Source of the DNA: Stenotrophomonas indicatrix
Lineage (GTDB): Bacteria; Pseudomonadota; Gammaproteobacteria; Xanthomonadales; Xanthomonadaceae
Length of the DNA stretch: 64,000 nucleotides
Reading direction: 5' to 3'
Assembly: GCF_002750975.1 (NCBI RefSeq)
Contig: NZ_PEJS01000002.1
Span: 310,001-374,000, forward strand
Made by a program: the position numbers and the translations under genes. Under the pieces are notes generated by a model that was given only the letters and a program-made list of their open reading frames with translations, searched no databases and had not been told where the DNA came from. Below are positions 50,327-58,988 of this stretch, in pieces; positions within the stretch are counted from its first letter, which is position 1; each line of letters opens with the position of its first letter.

Positions 50327-51988
50327 GTGAACCCGATGCGCGTGTTGCTGCTGTCGTCCTGCCTGTTCGTCGGTGGCCTGGCCCATGCGGCCAATGACCT
50401 GCCCGGCGGCGGCATCGATCCGCAGGCGCTGTCGCGTCATGTGCGCGTGCTGGCATCGGACGAATTCGAAGGCCGCGCACCGGCCACCGAAGGTGAAGAA
50501 CGCACCGTGCAGTACCTGATCGAGCAGTTCCGCAGCTACGGCCTGCAGCCGGGTGGCGTGGACGGCAGCTGGGTGCAGCCGGTGCCGCTGGTGCGTGCGC
50601 AGCTGGTCGGCCAGGCCAAGGCCAGTCTTGCCCTGAAGGGCGGCAAGCGCGCGCTGGCCAATGGCGTGGACGTGACCCTGCAGAGCCTGCAGCCGCGCAC
50701 GCGCGTGCAGATCAAGGATGCACCGCTGGTGTTCGTCGGCTATGGCATCGATGCGCCCGAGCGCCACTGGAACGACTACAAGGACGTGGACCTGCACGGC
50801 AAGATCGCCGTGATGTTGATCAACGATGCCGATTTTGAAGCCGACGCGCCAGGTGCGTTCGATGGCAAGGCGGTGACCTACTACGGCCGCTGGACCTACA
50901 AGTTCGAGGAAGCCGCGCGCCGGGGTGCCGAAGGCGTGCTGATCGTGCACGAGACCGCACCGGCCGCGTATGGCTGGGCCACGGTGAAGAGTTCGGGCAC
51001 CTCGCCGCTGTTCGACATCGAGCGCGGCCAGGCCGAGGCGATGGCCCAGCACACGCCGCTGCGTGGCTGGATGCAGCGTGAGCTGGCCGAACAGATCTTT
51101 GCCGACGCCGGCCTGGATTTCGATGCAGAGAAGCGCAAGGCGATGAGTGCGGACTTCCGCCCGGTTGCGCTGGACAACGCGAAGCTGAGCGTCGATTTCG
51201 CGCTCAAGCGCGAGCAGGTGGTGACCCGCAACGTGGTGGCCAAGCTGCCCGGCGGCGAGCACGCCGATGAGGCGGTGATCTTCTCGGCGCACTGGGATGC
51301 CTTCGGCATCGGCCAGGCCGACGCCAAGGGCGACCGCATCCGCCGTGGTGCGATCGACAACGCCACCGGCGTGGCCACCGTGCTGGAACTGGGCCGGGTG
51401 TTCGCCGCCGGCCCGCAGCCGCAGCGCACCCTGTACTTCGTCGCCCTGACCGCCGAAGAGAAGGGCCTGCTGGGCGCCAGCTACTACGCCGCGCACCCGC
51501 TGGCGCCGCTGGACAAGACCGCTGCGGTGCTGAACATCGAGATGTTCAGCCCGGATGGTGCCACCCGTGACATCGCCTCGTGGGGCAAGGGCCGGGTGTC
51601 GCTGGAAGGCGACCTGGAACGCGTGGCCAAGGCCCGTGGCCGCGGCTACAGCCCGGATCCGAACCTTGAAGCCGGCTTCTTCTACCGTGCCGACCACTTT
51701 GCCTTTGCCCGCCTGGGCGTGCCGGCGATCACCATCGGCCCGGGCCTGGACAAGCTTGAGGGCGGCGTCGAGGCCGGTCGCGCGCTGCGCGAGAAGTACT
51801 TCGCCGACTGCTACCACCAGGCCTGCGATGCATGGACGCCGAGCTGGGATCCGGCGGGCCACGCGGCCGACACCCTGCTGGTCTATGACCTGGGCGCCGA
51901 ACTGGCCAACAGCCGTCGCTGGCCGCAGTGGGAGAAGGAATCGGAATTCCACGGCGCCCGCGAGAAGAGCGAAGCCGCCCGCCGGTAA
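50327..51988 (+). CDS. Secreted M28-family metallopeptidase
   Basis: A 553-residue exported aminopeptidase-like zinc enzyme. Signal peptide (RVLLLSSCLFVGGLAHA) followed by a protease-associated (PA) insert at about 130-240 and the M28 catalytic domain. The co-catalytic metal ligands are recognisable: SAHWDAFG (His-Asp), DNATGVA, TAEEKGLLG (catalytic Glu and ligand) and the C-terminal RADHFAFAR (Asp/His). Length and order match bacterial M28 peptidases with PA inserts that act in the periplasm or outside the cell. Start at GTG 50327; ATG 50336 is possible. Specificity unknown. Confidence 0.92.
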   Translation: MNPMRVLLLSSCLFVGGLAHAANDLPGGGIDPQALSRHVRVLASDEFEGRAPATEGEERTVQYLIEQFRSYGLQPGGVDGSWVQPVPLVRAQLVGQAKASLALKGGKRALANGVDVTLQSLQPRTRVQIKDAPLVFVGYGIDAPERHWNDYKDVDLHGKIAVMLINDADFEADAPGAFDGKAVTYYGRWTYKFEEAARRGAEGVLIVHETAPAAYGWATVKSSGTSPLFDIERGQAEAMAQHTPLRGWMQRELAEQIFADAGLDFDAEKRKAMSADFRPVALDNAKLSVDFALKREQVVTRNVVAKLPGGEHADEAVIFSAHWDAFGIGQADAKGDRIRRGAIDNATGVATVLELGRVFAAGPQPQRTLYFVALTAEEKGLLGASYYAAHPLAPLDKTAAVLNIEMFSPDGATRDIASWGKGRVSLEGDLERVAKARGRGYSPDPNLEAGFFYRADHFAFARLGVPAITIGPGLDKLEGGVEAGRALREKYFADCYHQACDAWTPSWDPAGHAADTLLVYDLGAELANSRRWPQWEKESEFHGAREKSEAARR

Positions 51989-51994
51989 ACGCAC

Positions 51995-52095
51995 GGCAAT
52001 GCCGGCCGCTGGCCGGCAACCTTCAAACGCACGGCAATGCCGGCCGCTTGCCGGCAACCTCCAAACGCACGGTAGTGCCGGCCGCTGGCCGGCAA
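51995..52095 (+). repeat. Tandem array of three SMAG-like units, 38-bp period
   Basis: Three direct copies start at 51995, 52033 and 52071, each GGCCGC/GGCCGGC stem preceded by CGCACG. The head is GGCAA in the first two copies and GGTAG in the third. Confidence 0.8.
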
Positions 52096-52123
52096 GCTCA
52101 TGAACCTTCCGAAAGGATGTGCA

Positions 52124-52149
52124 GTTGCCGGCCAGCGGCCGGCACTACC
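52124..52149 (-). repeat. SMAG palindrome, inverted, closing the tandem array
   Basis: GCCGGCC/GGCCGGC stem ending CACTACC. It can pair with the third direct unit of the array. Confidence 0.8.
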
Positions 52150-52211
52150 GCATCTCCAGCCACGCGGCGGCCACCGGCATTGCACCGGTGGCCGCGATCA
52201 CTACGGCGCGT

Positions 52212-53546
52212 TTACTTGCGCGTGCCGTCGAGCCAGTTGGGGCCCTTGTTGGTGAGGAAGAACACATAGACCACCAACGATACCGCGATCGTCGCGGTGA
52301 CGTAGATGGCGAACCAGTCCACGTGGCCGGTCTTCAATGCGCCCTGGTACAGCAGCGGCGCGGTGCCGCCGAACAGCGAGTTGGCCAATGCATAGCCGAA
52401 GCCCACACCCAGTGCACGAATGTGGGTGGGGAACAGCTCTGCCTTCACCACGGCGTTGATGGAGGTGTAGCCGGTGAGGATGACAAAGCCCAGTGCCAGG
52501 GTAAGGAAGGCGAGGGTGGCATCGTGCTGGTGCGGCAGCTGCGTGATCAGGTACCAGCTGTACAGCACGCCGCCCACACCGAAGAACACCAGCAGGCTCT
52601 TGCGGCCGATGATGTCCGACAGCCAGCCGCCGACCGGCTGCAACACCATCAGGAAGGCCAGCACACCCAGGTTGATCAGGGTGCCGGTCATCGGGTCGTT
52701 GCCGGCGAAGGCGCTCTGGATCATCTTCGGGCCGTTCACCGAGTAGGTGTAGAAGGCGATGGTGCCACCGGCGGTGATCAGGAAGCACAGCAGCAGCGGA
52801 CGCCACTGGTGCACGAACAGTTCGTACATCGAGCCGGACTTCTTGTCCTTGCCCTCGCGCGCGGCTTCGATGGAGGATTCCGACAGCGACTCGTCCATGC
52901 CACGGCGCAGCCAGAACACGACCACGGCGGCGATGCCACCGATGCCGAAGGCGATGCGCCAGCCCCACTCGGAGATTTCCGGCTTGGCCCAGAACGTCAG
53001 CATCACGAACAGGGTCAGCTGGGCCAGCACATGGCCGCCCACCAGGGTGACGTAGTGGAACGAGGACAGGAAGCCGCGGCGGCCCGGAATGGCGGCCTCG
53101 GACATGTAGGTGGCGCTGGCACCGTACTCGCCACCGGTGGCGAAGCCCTGCAGCAGGCGCGCGAACAGCAGGATGATCGCCGCCCAGATGCCGATGCTGG
53201 CAGCGGTGGGGGTGATGGCGATGATGAACGAGCAGAAGGCCATCAGCGTGACCGACACGGTCAACGCAAGGCGACGGCCATGACGGTCGGCGAAGCGACC
53301 GAAGAACCATGCGCCGATCGGGCGCATCAGGAAGGTCGCGGCGAAGATCGCCCACACGTACAGGGTGGAGTTCTTGTCTTCAGGCGAGAAGAACTGCGAT
53401 TCGAAGTACACGGCGAACACCGAGTACACGTAGACGTCGTACCACTCCACCAGGTTGCCGGCGGAGCCTTTGAGGGTGTTGGAGATGGAACGCCGCAGGG
53501 CGGCGCCGTCGGTGCTGGGGACAGCGGATTGGGACGTAGTGCTCAT
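52212..53546 (-). CDS. MFS transporter of the metabolite:H+ symporter (MHS) family, KgtP-like
   Basis: Inner-membrane proton symporter of 444 residues with 12 hydrophobic segments. MHS-type markers are NLVEWYDVYVYS in helix 1, RPIGAWFFGRFADRHGRR in the helix 2-3 loop, LQGFATGGEYGASATYM and SDIIGRKSLL. Closest in appearance to alpha-ketoglutarate permease KgtP and related dicarboxylate carriers, so a dicarboxylate substrate is likely but not certain. It is divergent from the EamA gene with 221 bp between starts. No regulator is adjacent. Confidence 0.9.
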   Translation of the reverse strand: MSTTSQSAVPSTDGAALRRSISNTLKGSAGNLVEWYDVYVYSVFAVYFESQFFSPEDKNSTLYVWAIFAATFLMRPIGAWFFGRFADRHGRRLALTVSVTLMAFCSFIIAITPTAASIGIWAAIILLFARLLQGFATGGEYGASATYMSEAAIPGRRGFLSSFHYVTLVGGHVLAQLTLFVMLTFWAKPEISEWGWRIAFGIGGIAAVVVFWLRRGMDESLSESSIEAAREGKDKKSGSMYELFVHQWRPLLLCFLITAGGTIAFYTYSVNGPKMIQSAFAGNDPMTGTLINLGVLAFLMVLQPVGGWLSDIIGRKSLLVFFGVGGVLYSWYLITQLPHQHDATLAFLTLALGFVILTGYTSINAVVKAELFPTHIRALGVGFGYALANSLFGGTAPLLYQGALKTGHVDWFAIYVTATIAVSLVVYVFFLTNKGPNWLDGTRK

Positions 53547-53767
53547 CCGGGTGGGGATCCTCGATGCGGTGCGTCCATGCGGGAAATTGCGCTGCCTGGC
53601 GCGCGGTGCGCTGCCGGCCAGCCTCCTTGGTACTGCAACCCACGTCAACGCCGGGTGCCGGAAGGGGCGGGCGGGGCATGGATGGATGACAGCGTGCCAC
53701 TACATGGGCTGCCGGACCATAACCAAAACGTCCTAAAATCCGTGTTCCCCCAGCTCCCTGGTGCGTC

Positions 53768-54673
53768 ATGTCGGCTCCCCCCGTTCCGTCTGCGGCTGCC
53801 CCACGGGGCGGCCTTGTCGTGCTGGCACTGCTGCTGGTCTACGTGGTCTGGGGCTCGACCTACCTGGGCATCGCCAAGGCCCTGCATGGCGGCGCGCTGC
53901 CACTGACGATGGTCTCCGGCAGCCGGTTCATCATTGCCGGCGGCCTGATGTACCTGGCGCTGCGCCTGTTCTGGAAGATGCCCAGACCCACCCTGCGGCA
54001 GTGGCGCAACCTGGTCATCATGGGCGTGACCATGCTGGTGCTGGGCAACGGCATGGTGGTGCTGGCCGAACGCGAGGTGTCATCCGGCCTGGCCGCCACC
54101 GCGGTGGCCTCGGTGCCGTTGTGGATGGCGCTGTTCTCGGCCCTGCGCGGGCAGCATGCCAGCAAGGGCGAATGGCTGGGCATCGCCGTTGGCTTCGTCG
54201 GCGTGGTCTGGCTCAACGCCGGCAGCAGCCTGACCGCATCGCCCACCGGGCTGGTGCTGCTGCTGATCGCGCCGGTCGGCTGGGCGTTCGGCTCGGTGTG
54301 GGCACGCGGGCAGGACCTGCCGGGGCCGTTCATGACGGCGGCCGGGCAGATGATCTGCGGTGGCGTGCTGCTGGTGCTGATCGGCCTGGTCGTCGGCGAG
54401 CGCCCCACCACCCTGCCCGACAGCGGTGGCCTGCTGGCGATGGCCTACCTGTGCGTGTTCGGTTCGATCGTGGCGTTCACCGCTTACGTCTGGCTGCTGC
54501 AGAACGTGCGCCCGGCGCTGGCCGGCAGCTATGCCTACGTCAATCCGGTGATTGCTGTCCTGTTGGGGGCTGCATTGAATGGTGAACGCTTTGGTTGGCG
54601 CGACTTCCTGGCCATGGCGGTGATACTTCTGGGTGTGGTGGTACTGACGATGGCAAGGACACGCAAGCGATGA
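53768..54673 (+). CDS. EamA/DMT-family exporter (YedA-like)
   Basis: A 301-residue inner-membrane protein with ten hydrophobic segments in two EamA halves (about 20-145 and 160-295). YVVWGSTYLGIAKAL and YAYVNPVIAVLLGAALNGE are typical of drug/metabolite exporters. Substrate unknown. Its stop overlaps the start of the next EamA-type gene by 4 bases, so they are translationally coupled, unusual for two related exporters and suggestive of ancient duplication or a shared role. Confidence 0.88.
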   Translation: MSAPPVPSAAAPRGGLVVLALLLVYVVWGSTYLGIAKALHGGALPLTMVSGSRFIIAGGLMYLALRLFWKMPRPTLRQWRNLVIMGVTMLVLGNGMVVLAEREVSSGLAATAVASVPLWMALFSALRGQHASKGEWLGIAVGFVGVVWLNAGSSLTASPTGLVLLLIAPVGWAFGSVWARGQDLPGPFMTAAGQMICGGVLLVLIGLVVGERPTTLPDSGGLLAMAYLCVFGSIVAFTAYVWLLQNVRPALAGSYAYVNPVIAVLLGAALNGERFGWRDFLAMAVILLGVVVLTMARTRKR

Positions 54674-55569
54674 GCATGGACGAGAAAGAACAGCGACGGG
54701 GCCTGTTGATCACTGCCTCCACCTTCGTGCTGTGGGGGCTGGTGCCGGTGTACTGGCATCTGCTCAACGAAGTGCCTTCGTTCCAGATCATCGCCCACCG
54801 CATCATCTGGAGCACCGTGCTGGTGGTGGCCTGGCTGCTGATCGCCTCGCGGCTGGGCTGGTGGAAGAAGATCGCCGCGCAACCGCGCGCGCTGCCGATC
54901 CTGGCGGTATCGAGCCTGACCATCGCCTTCAACTGGGGCCTGTACATCTGGGCGATCAACGCAGGACATGTGATCGAAACCAGCCTGGGCTACTTCATCA
55001 ACCCGCTGGTGAACGTTCTGCTGGGCGTGCTGGTGCTGAAGGAGCGCCTGCGCCGCGTGCAGTGGCTGGCGGTAGCCATCGCCGCGGTGGGCGTGGCCTG
55101 GCTGACCATCGATGCGGGCACGCCGCCGTGGATCGCGCTGGGCCTGGCGTGCTCGTTCGGCCTGTACGGCCTGCTGCGCAAGCTGGTGTCGGTCGATCCG
55201 GTGGCCGGGCTGGGCGTGGAAAGCCTGTACCTGTTCCTGCCCGCGCTGGGCTTCGCGCTGTGGTCGGAAAACGGCCATGGCGGTGGCTTCTTCGGTGGCT
55301 GGGGCTGGGCAAACGACCTGATGCTGATTTTCGGCGGGGTGATCACGGCGGTGCCGCTGATCGGCTTCGCCTACGGGGTCAAGCGCATCCCGCTGTCGCT
55401 GGTCGGCATCCTGCAGTACATCGCACCGAGCCTGCAGCTGCTGCTGGGCGTGTTCTTCTTCCACGAAGCGTTCGACACCGGCAAGGCGATTGGTTTTGCG
55501 GCGATCTGGGCCGGCCTGGTCCTGTACGTCGGTGACAACGTACGGGCGATGCGCGGCGCGAAACGGTAG
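54670..55569 (+). CDS. rarD: RarD-type DMT-family transporter
   Basis: A 299-residue inner-membrane protein of the RarD branch of the drug/metabolite transporter superfamily. Family markers are VLWGLVPVYWHLL, IIAHRIIWS, NWGLYIWAINAGHVIETSLGYFINPL and LQYIAPSLQLLLGVFFFHE. RarD is linked to chloramphenicol sensitivity phenotypes in pseudomonads, but the natural substrate is unknown. Coupled to the upstream EamA gene by a 4-base overlap. Its TAG stop lies in GGTAGCGCC, the head sequence of a SMAG repeat. Confidence 0.9.
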   Translation: MSMDEKEQRRGLLITASTFVLWGLVPVYWHLLNEVPSFQIIAHRIIWSTVLVVAWLLIASRLGWWKKIAAQPRALPILAVSSLTIAFNWGLYIWAINAGHVIETSLGYFINPLVNVLLGVLVLKERLRRVQWLAVAIAAVGVAWLTIDAGTPPWIALGLACSFGLYGLLRKLVSVDPVAGLGVESLYLFLPALGFALWSENGHGGGFFGGWGWANDLMLIFGGVITAVPLIGFAYGVKRIPLSLVGILQYIAPSLQLLLGVFFFHEAFDTGKAIGFAAIWAGLVLYVGDNVRAMRGAKR

Positions 55570-55576
55570 CGCCTCC

Positions 55577-55613
55577 GGGGTCAGATCCCTTCGCGATGCA
55601 AAGGGATCCGACG
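55577..55613. repeat. Degraded GGGTCAGATCCC palindrome
   Basis: GGTCAGATCCCTT pairs imperfectly with AAGGGATCCGAC around a CGCGATGC loop. It is related to the 39-base palindrome at 16426. Confidence 0.6.
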
Positions 55614-55616
55614 CCG

Positions 55617-55651
55617 CAAAAAAGAACGGCGCCCCGAGGGGCGCCGTTCTG
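55617..55651 (-). terminator. Rho-independent terminator of the TonB receptor gene
   Basis: A 13-bp GAACGGCGCCCC/GGGGCGCCGTTC stem followed, in the minus-strand direction, by a run of six T residues (AAAAAA on the plus strand), 54 bp after the receptor stop. Confidence 0.92.
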
Positions 55652-55704
55652 CTTCCATCCACGGCCAGGAGAGAGTTGGCCGGGGCGGGAACGCGGTTGC
55701 AGGC

Positions 55705-58563
55705 TTAGAAGCGCTGCTGGTACTTCATGTACATGAAACGACCGATGTCGAAGCCACCGTAGTAGGTGAAGCTGCTGTTGGGCTGGCTGTACATGATCGG
55801 ACCCTGGTGGTCGAACACGTTGTTCAGGCCCAACGACACGGTGCCATCCCACGGCAGGCTGTAACGCACCTGCAGGTCGTGGAAGGTGTTGGAACCCACC
55901 TTGCGGCTCGGCTGTGCATCGGTATACGGCGAAACAAAGTCGGCCATGTTGCAGTCCGGGCCACCGCCCAGATCGTACGAGCAGGCTTCCTTCATGCCCG
56001 AGTAGTAACGGGCGGTCCAGCCGATGCCGAGGTTGCCGTACTGCCAATCCAGGTTGAAGGTCGAACGTACGCGGAAGTCACCGGCCCAGCCCACGCGCTG
56101 CTCCACCGGGGTGGTGGCGGCGCTGTCGTTGCGCTGCTCCAGGTAGTCGGTGTAGGTGGTGTTCCAGTTGATGGCGAACTTGCCGTATGCGGTTTCCGGC
56201 AGGCGGTAACGCACACCGATGTCATAGCCGGCGGTTTCGCGGTAGCCGGCGTTGACCAGCGAACGGTCCAGCGCCGAAACCTGGCCGCGGGTGGCCGCAG
56301 CGGTGGAACGGGTGAAGCGACCGCATGCCGAATCCACGCCCTGCACGTAGCACTGGTTGAGGATGTCGGTAGCCGACTCGCCCACGATGGCGTTGTCGAT
56401 GCGGATCTTCCACCAGTCCAGGCTGACGTCCAGGCCCTGCACGAATTCCGGGCTGTAGACCAGGCCGACGGTCCAGGTCTTGGCGGTTTCCGGCTTCAGT
56501 TCCGGGTTGGAACCGGAGTTGAAATCGGAGGTGGCCTGCTGGCCCGGGCGGTTGGCAAGGTTGCCGTCCGAACCGGTCTGCTGACGGAAGTTGGCGGGCA
56601 CGTTCAGCGCCTGGCAGCGTGCTGCCACGGTCGGGCTGCTGGCGGCGATGCCGAACTTCGTGTCGCACGGATCGGTGAACGAATCGCGGCTGGAAACCGC
56701 GCCGCCGTAGAGATCGTCCACGGTCGGTGCACGGAAGCCGGTGCCGTAGGTGGCGCGTACCAGCAGGCTGTCGATCGGCTTCCACTTCAGGCCGAACTTG
56801 CTGTTGGTGGTCGAACCGAAGGTGTTGTAGTCGGTGTAGCGACCGGCCAGGTCCAGCGACAGCTCGCGGGCGAAGGCCATGTCGGCCAGCAGCGGCACCT
56901 GCATTTCCAGGTAGACCTCGTTGAGCGAGTAGTCGCCACGGGTCGGCTGGCCGGTGGTGCCGGCGATCTGGCCCTTCTGCACCATCAGGTCCGGGGTGTA
57001 GCTGGCTTCTTCGCTGCGGTGCTCAAAGCCCATCGCGCCCATGATGTCGCCGGCCGGCAGGGTGAACAGCGAGCCGGAGATGTTGGCGCTGGCGACCTTG
57101 GTGGTGCTGCGCACCTTGTCGACGAAGCGGGTGAACAGGTAGTCCTGCACGTCCTGGTTGCCCAGCGAGCCCGGGCCGGTGTAGCCCATCGGCGCAGCCG
57201 GATTCCACGGCACGCAGCCGGCGATCACCGCACCCGGCGTACCGCAGCGGGCCACGTCGCCGTCCATGAAGGACGGGCCGACGGCGAGGTTGACGTTCGG
57301 CTGGTACATGCTGCCGGTGCCAACGCGCTCGCCTTCATTGCGGTTGTACATGTAGCTGACGTTCCAGTCCCAGTAGCGCGAACCGGTTTCGAAGCTGCCT
57401 TCCAGGCCGAGGCTGGCACGCTTGGTTTCCAGCGTGTTCTCGGTACCGCGCGGCAGCTCTTCGGTGCGGTGCGAGAACAGCACGTCCTGGCCCCACTTGT
57501 TGAAGGTGCTGTCCTTGGACAGCGCAGCGCGCGTGCCGTTGCGCGACTGCGCAGCCGAGACCGAGTACGGGTAGCCGGCCAGGTGCTTGGTCGACTCGCG
57601 CTTGCTGTACAGCGCATCGGCGACGATGCGCAGGTTGTCGGTGATCGAGAAGCCGCCGTTGGCGAACACCGAGGTGCGCTCCAGGCCGCTCAGCAGGCTC
57701 ATGTTGGTCTTGGCGTTGGCGCCGTCAGCCGGATCCGGCGTGTGGAAGTTGCCGGCGCTGCTCGGGTCGCCGCCCGGGCCCACGGTCAGCGGCTTGCCAC
57801 CGACGGTGACCGTGCCCCACTGGGTGGTCGGGCTCAGCGCGTCGACGTCGTCGGCATGGCGCGGGCCACCCGGGTAGCGGCTGAACTCGCGCGCATCGCC
57901 GAGGATCTCGTCTTCCTTGGTGCGCTCGGCGCCAACGCTGAACCAGCCGCGGTCGAAGGTCTTGCCGAAGGTGGCGCTGTAGGAGCGCTTCTGGCCGTCG
58001 CCTTCACCGTACTGGCCGACATAGACGCTGGCTTCGCCACCGTCGAAGTTCTTGCGGGTGATGATGTTGACCACGCCGGCGATGGCGTCCGAGCCGTACA
58101 GCGCCGAGGCGCCATCGGTCAGCACTTCGACGCGTTCCACGATCGCCGACGGAATCGAGGCCAGGTCGGAGTATCCGCCGGCGCTGACGCCCATGCGGCG
58201 GCCGTCGATCAGCACCAGGCTGCGTTCCGGGCCGAGGTTGCGCAGGCTGACATACATGCCGCCGAAATCGCGCGAGGAGCTCAGCGAGGACGAACGGCTC
58301 AGGCTCGGTGCGCCGGCTGCCGTGACGTCCTGCAGGATGTCGGCAACGTTGACGTAGCCCTTCTTCTCGATGTCGGCGCGGTTGAGTGCCACCACCGGCT
58401 GCGCGGTCTCGACACTGGCCTGGCGGATGCGCGAGCCGGTGATCTCGATGCGGTCGAGGTTGGTGGGGGTATCGCCGGCTTCCTGTGCGAAAGCGGGCGT
58501 GGTGCAGCTGGCGGCCAGCGCGATGACGATCGCGTTGCGCAGCGGGGTGGTCTTCAGGGACAT
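55705..58563 (-). CDS. TonB-dependent outer-membrane receptor
   Basis: A 952-residue outer-membrane transporter. Signal peptide (AIVIALAASCTTPAFA), a short N-terminal linker, a plug domain at about 50-175 (RIEITGSRIRQ, then VLIDGRRMGVS and VEVLTDGASALYGSDAIAGVVN), and a 22-strand barrel ending in Phe (YMKYQQRF), as expected for BAM recognition. Plug sequence and the many Gly/Asn-rich loops fit the Xanthomonadaceae receptors for oligosaccharides, peptides or other nutrients rather than classic siderophore receptors. No substrate-processing gene is adjacent, so the ligand is unknown. ATG 58563 is preferred; an in-frame ATG 30 bp upstream is possible. Confidence 0.92.
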   Translation of the reverse strand: MSLKTTPLRNAIVIALAASCTTPAFAQEAGDTPTNLDRIEITGSRIRQASVETAQPVVALNRADIEKKGYVNVADILQDVTAAGAPSLSRSSSLSSSRDFGGMYVSLRNLGPERSLVLIDGRRMGVSAGGYSDLASIPSAIVERVEVLTDGASALYGSDAIAGVVNIITRKNFDGGEASVYVGQYGEGDGQKRSYSATFGKTFDRGWFSVGAERTKEDEILGDAREFSRYPGGPRHADDVDALSPTTQWGTVTVGGKPLTVGPGGDPSSAGNFHTPDPADGANAKTNMSLLSGLERTSVFANGGFSITDNLRIVADALYSKRESTKHLAGYPYSVSAAQSRNGTRAALSKDSTFNKWGQDVLFSHRTEELPRGTENTLETKRASLGLEGSFETGSRYWDWNVSYMYNRNEGERVGTGSMYQPNVNLAVGPSFMDGDVARCGTPGAVIAGCVPWNPAAPMGYTGPGSLGNQDVQDYLFTRFVDKVRSTTKVASANISGSLFTLPAGDIMGAMGFEHRSEEASYTPDLMVQKGQIAGTTGQPTRGDYSLNEVYLEMQVPLLADMAFARELSLDLAGRYTDYNTFGSTTNSKFGLKWKPIDSLLVRATYGTGFRAPTVDDLYGGAVSSRDSFTDPCDTKFGIAASSPTVAARCQALNVPANFRQQTGSDGNLANRPGQQATSDFNSGSNPELKPETAKTWTVGLVYSPEFVQGLDVSLDWWKIRIDNAIVGESATDILNQCYVQGVDSACGRFTRSTAAATRGQVSALDRSLVNAGYRETAGYDIGVRYRLPETAYGKFAINWNTTYTDYLEQRNDSAATTPVEQRVGWAGDFRVRSTFNLDWQYGNLGIGWTARYYSGMKEACSYDLGGGPDCNMADFVSPYTDAQPSRKVGSNTFHDLQVRYSLPWDGTVSLGLNNVFDHQGPIMYSQPNSSFTYYGGFDIGRFMYMKYQQRF

Positions 58564-58643
58564 CCGTGAAATCTCGTGTTTCAGAAAAAACATGCATCCG
58601 TTCTATGGACGCGTGGGGTGCTGCAAACCAACGTGGGGGCCGG

Positions 58644-58649
58644 ATTCTA
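58644..58649 (-). promoter_or_regulatory. Possible -10 for the TonB receptor gene
   Basis: TAGAAT on the minus strand, about 80 bp before the start codon, in an AT-richer patch. No clear -35 at normal spacing. The rest of 58564-58830 shows no gene. Confidence 0.35.
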
Positions 58650-58831
58650 GAGTGTTTTCATCGGTAACTGTTTGTCCGCGCGCGCTGTAACGCCGCGAAA
58701 ATGAATCGCAACCAACAATCCACAGGTGCACTGTGCGCAACGTCACGCGCGCTGCGTTTGCGATGGGCAGAGGCACCGATAGCGGCGGTGTTTGCGCAAT
58801 CTGTAATCGTTGTTGCGTGCGTACACGCATC

Positions 58832-58919
58832 CATCCACGCATGGCGTGGATCTACTGCAACAACGTCGGCGTCCACACCATGCGGATGGGCCAGTAGATC
58901 CACGCCATGCGTGGATGAC
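58832..58919. repeat. Inverted pair of SMAG palindromes (CCACGC subtype)
   Basis: Units at 58832-58855 (head on minus strand) and 58893-58919 (head on plus strand) have near-identical TCCACGC/GCGTGGA stems and can pair with each other across 37 bp. Confidence 0.8.
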
Positions 58920-58922
58920 GTG

Positions 58923-58956
58923 CAAAAAAAAGGGACGGAGCCTTCGCTCCGTCCCC
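58923..58956 (-). terminator. Rho-independent terminator of the ABC efflux operon
   Basis: GGGACGGAGC/GCTCCGTCCC stem, loop GAAG, with eight T residues after it in the minus-strand direction. Confidence 0.93.
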
Positions 58957-58988
58957 TGCGCAACGTTCATTCAATCAATGCGTGATGC

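Noticed and set aside
51995..52149. CRISPR-like repeat array
   Set aside because: Period 38 bp with palindromic GC-rich units and no unique spacers of 30-35 bp; the units are SMAG-type repeats and no cas gene is present.
55807..58569. A 920-codon plus-strand frame antisense to the TonB receptor
   Set aside because: No domain or signal peptide; composition mirrors antisense frames elsewhere in the window.
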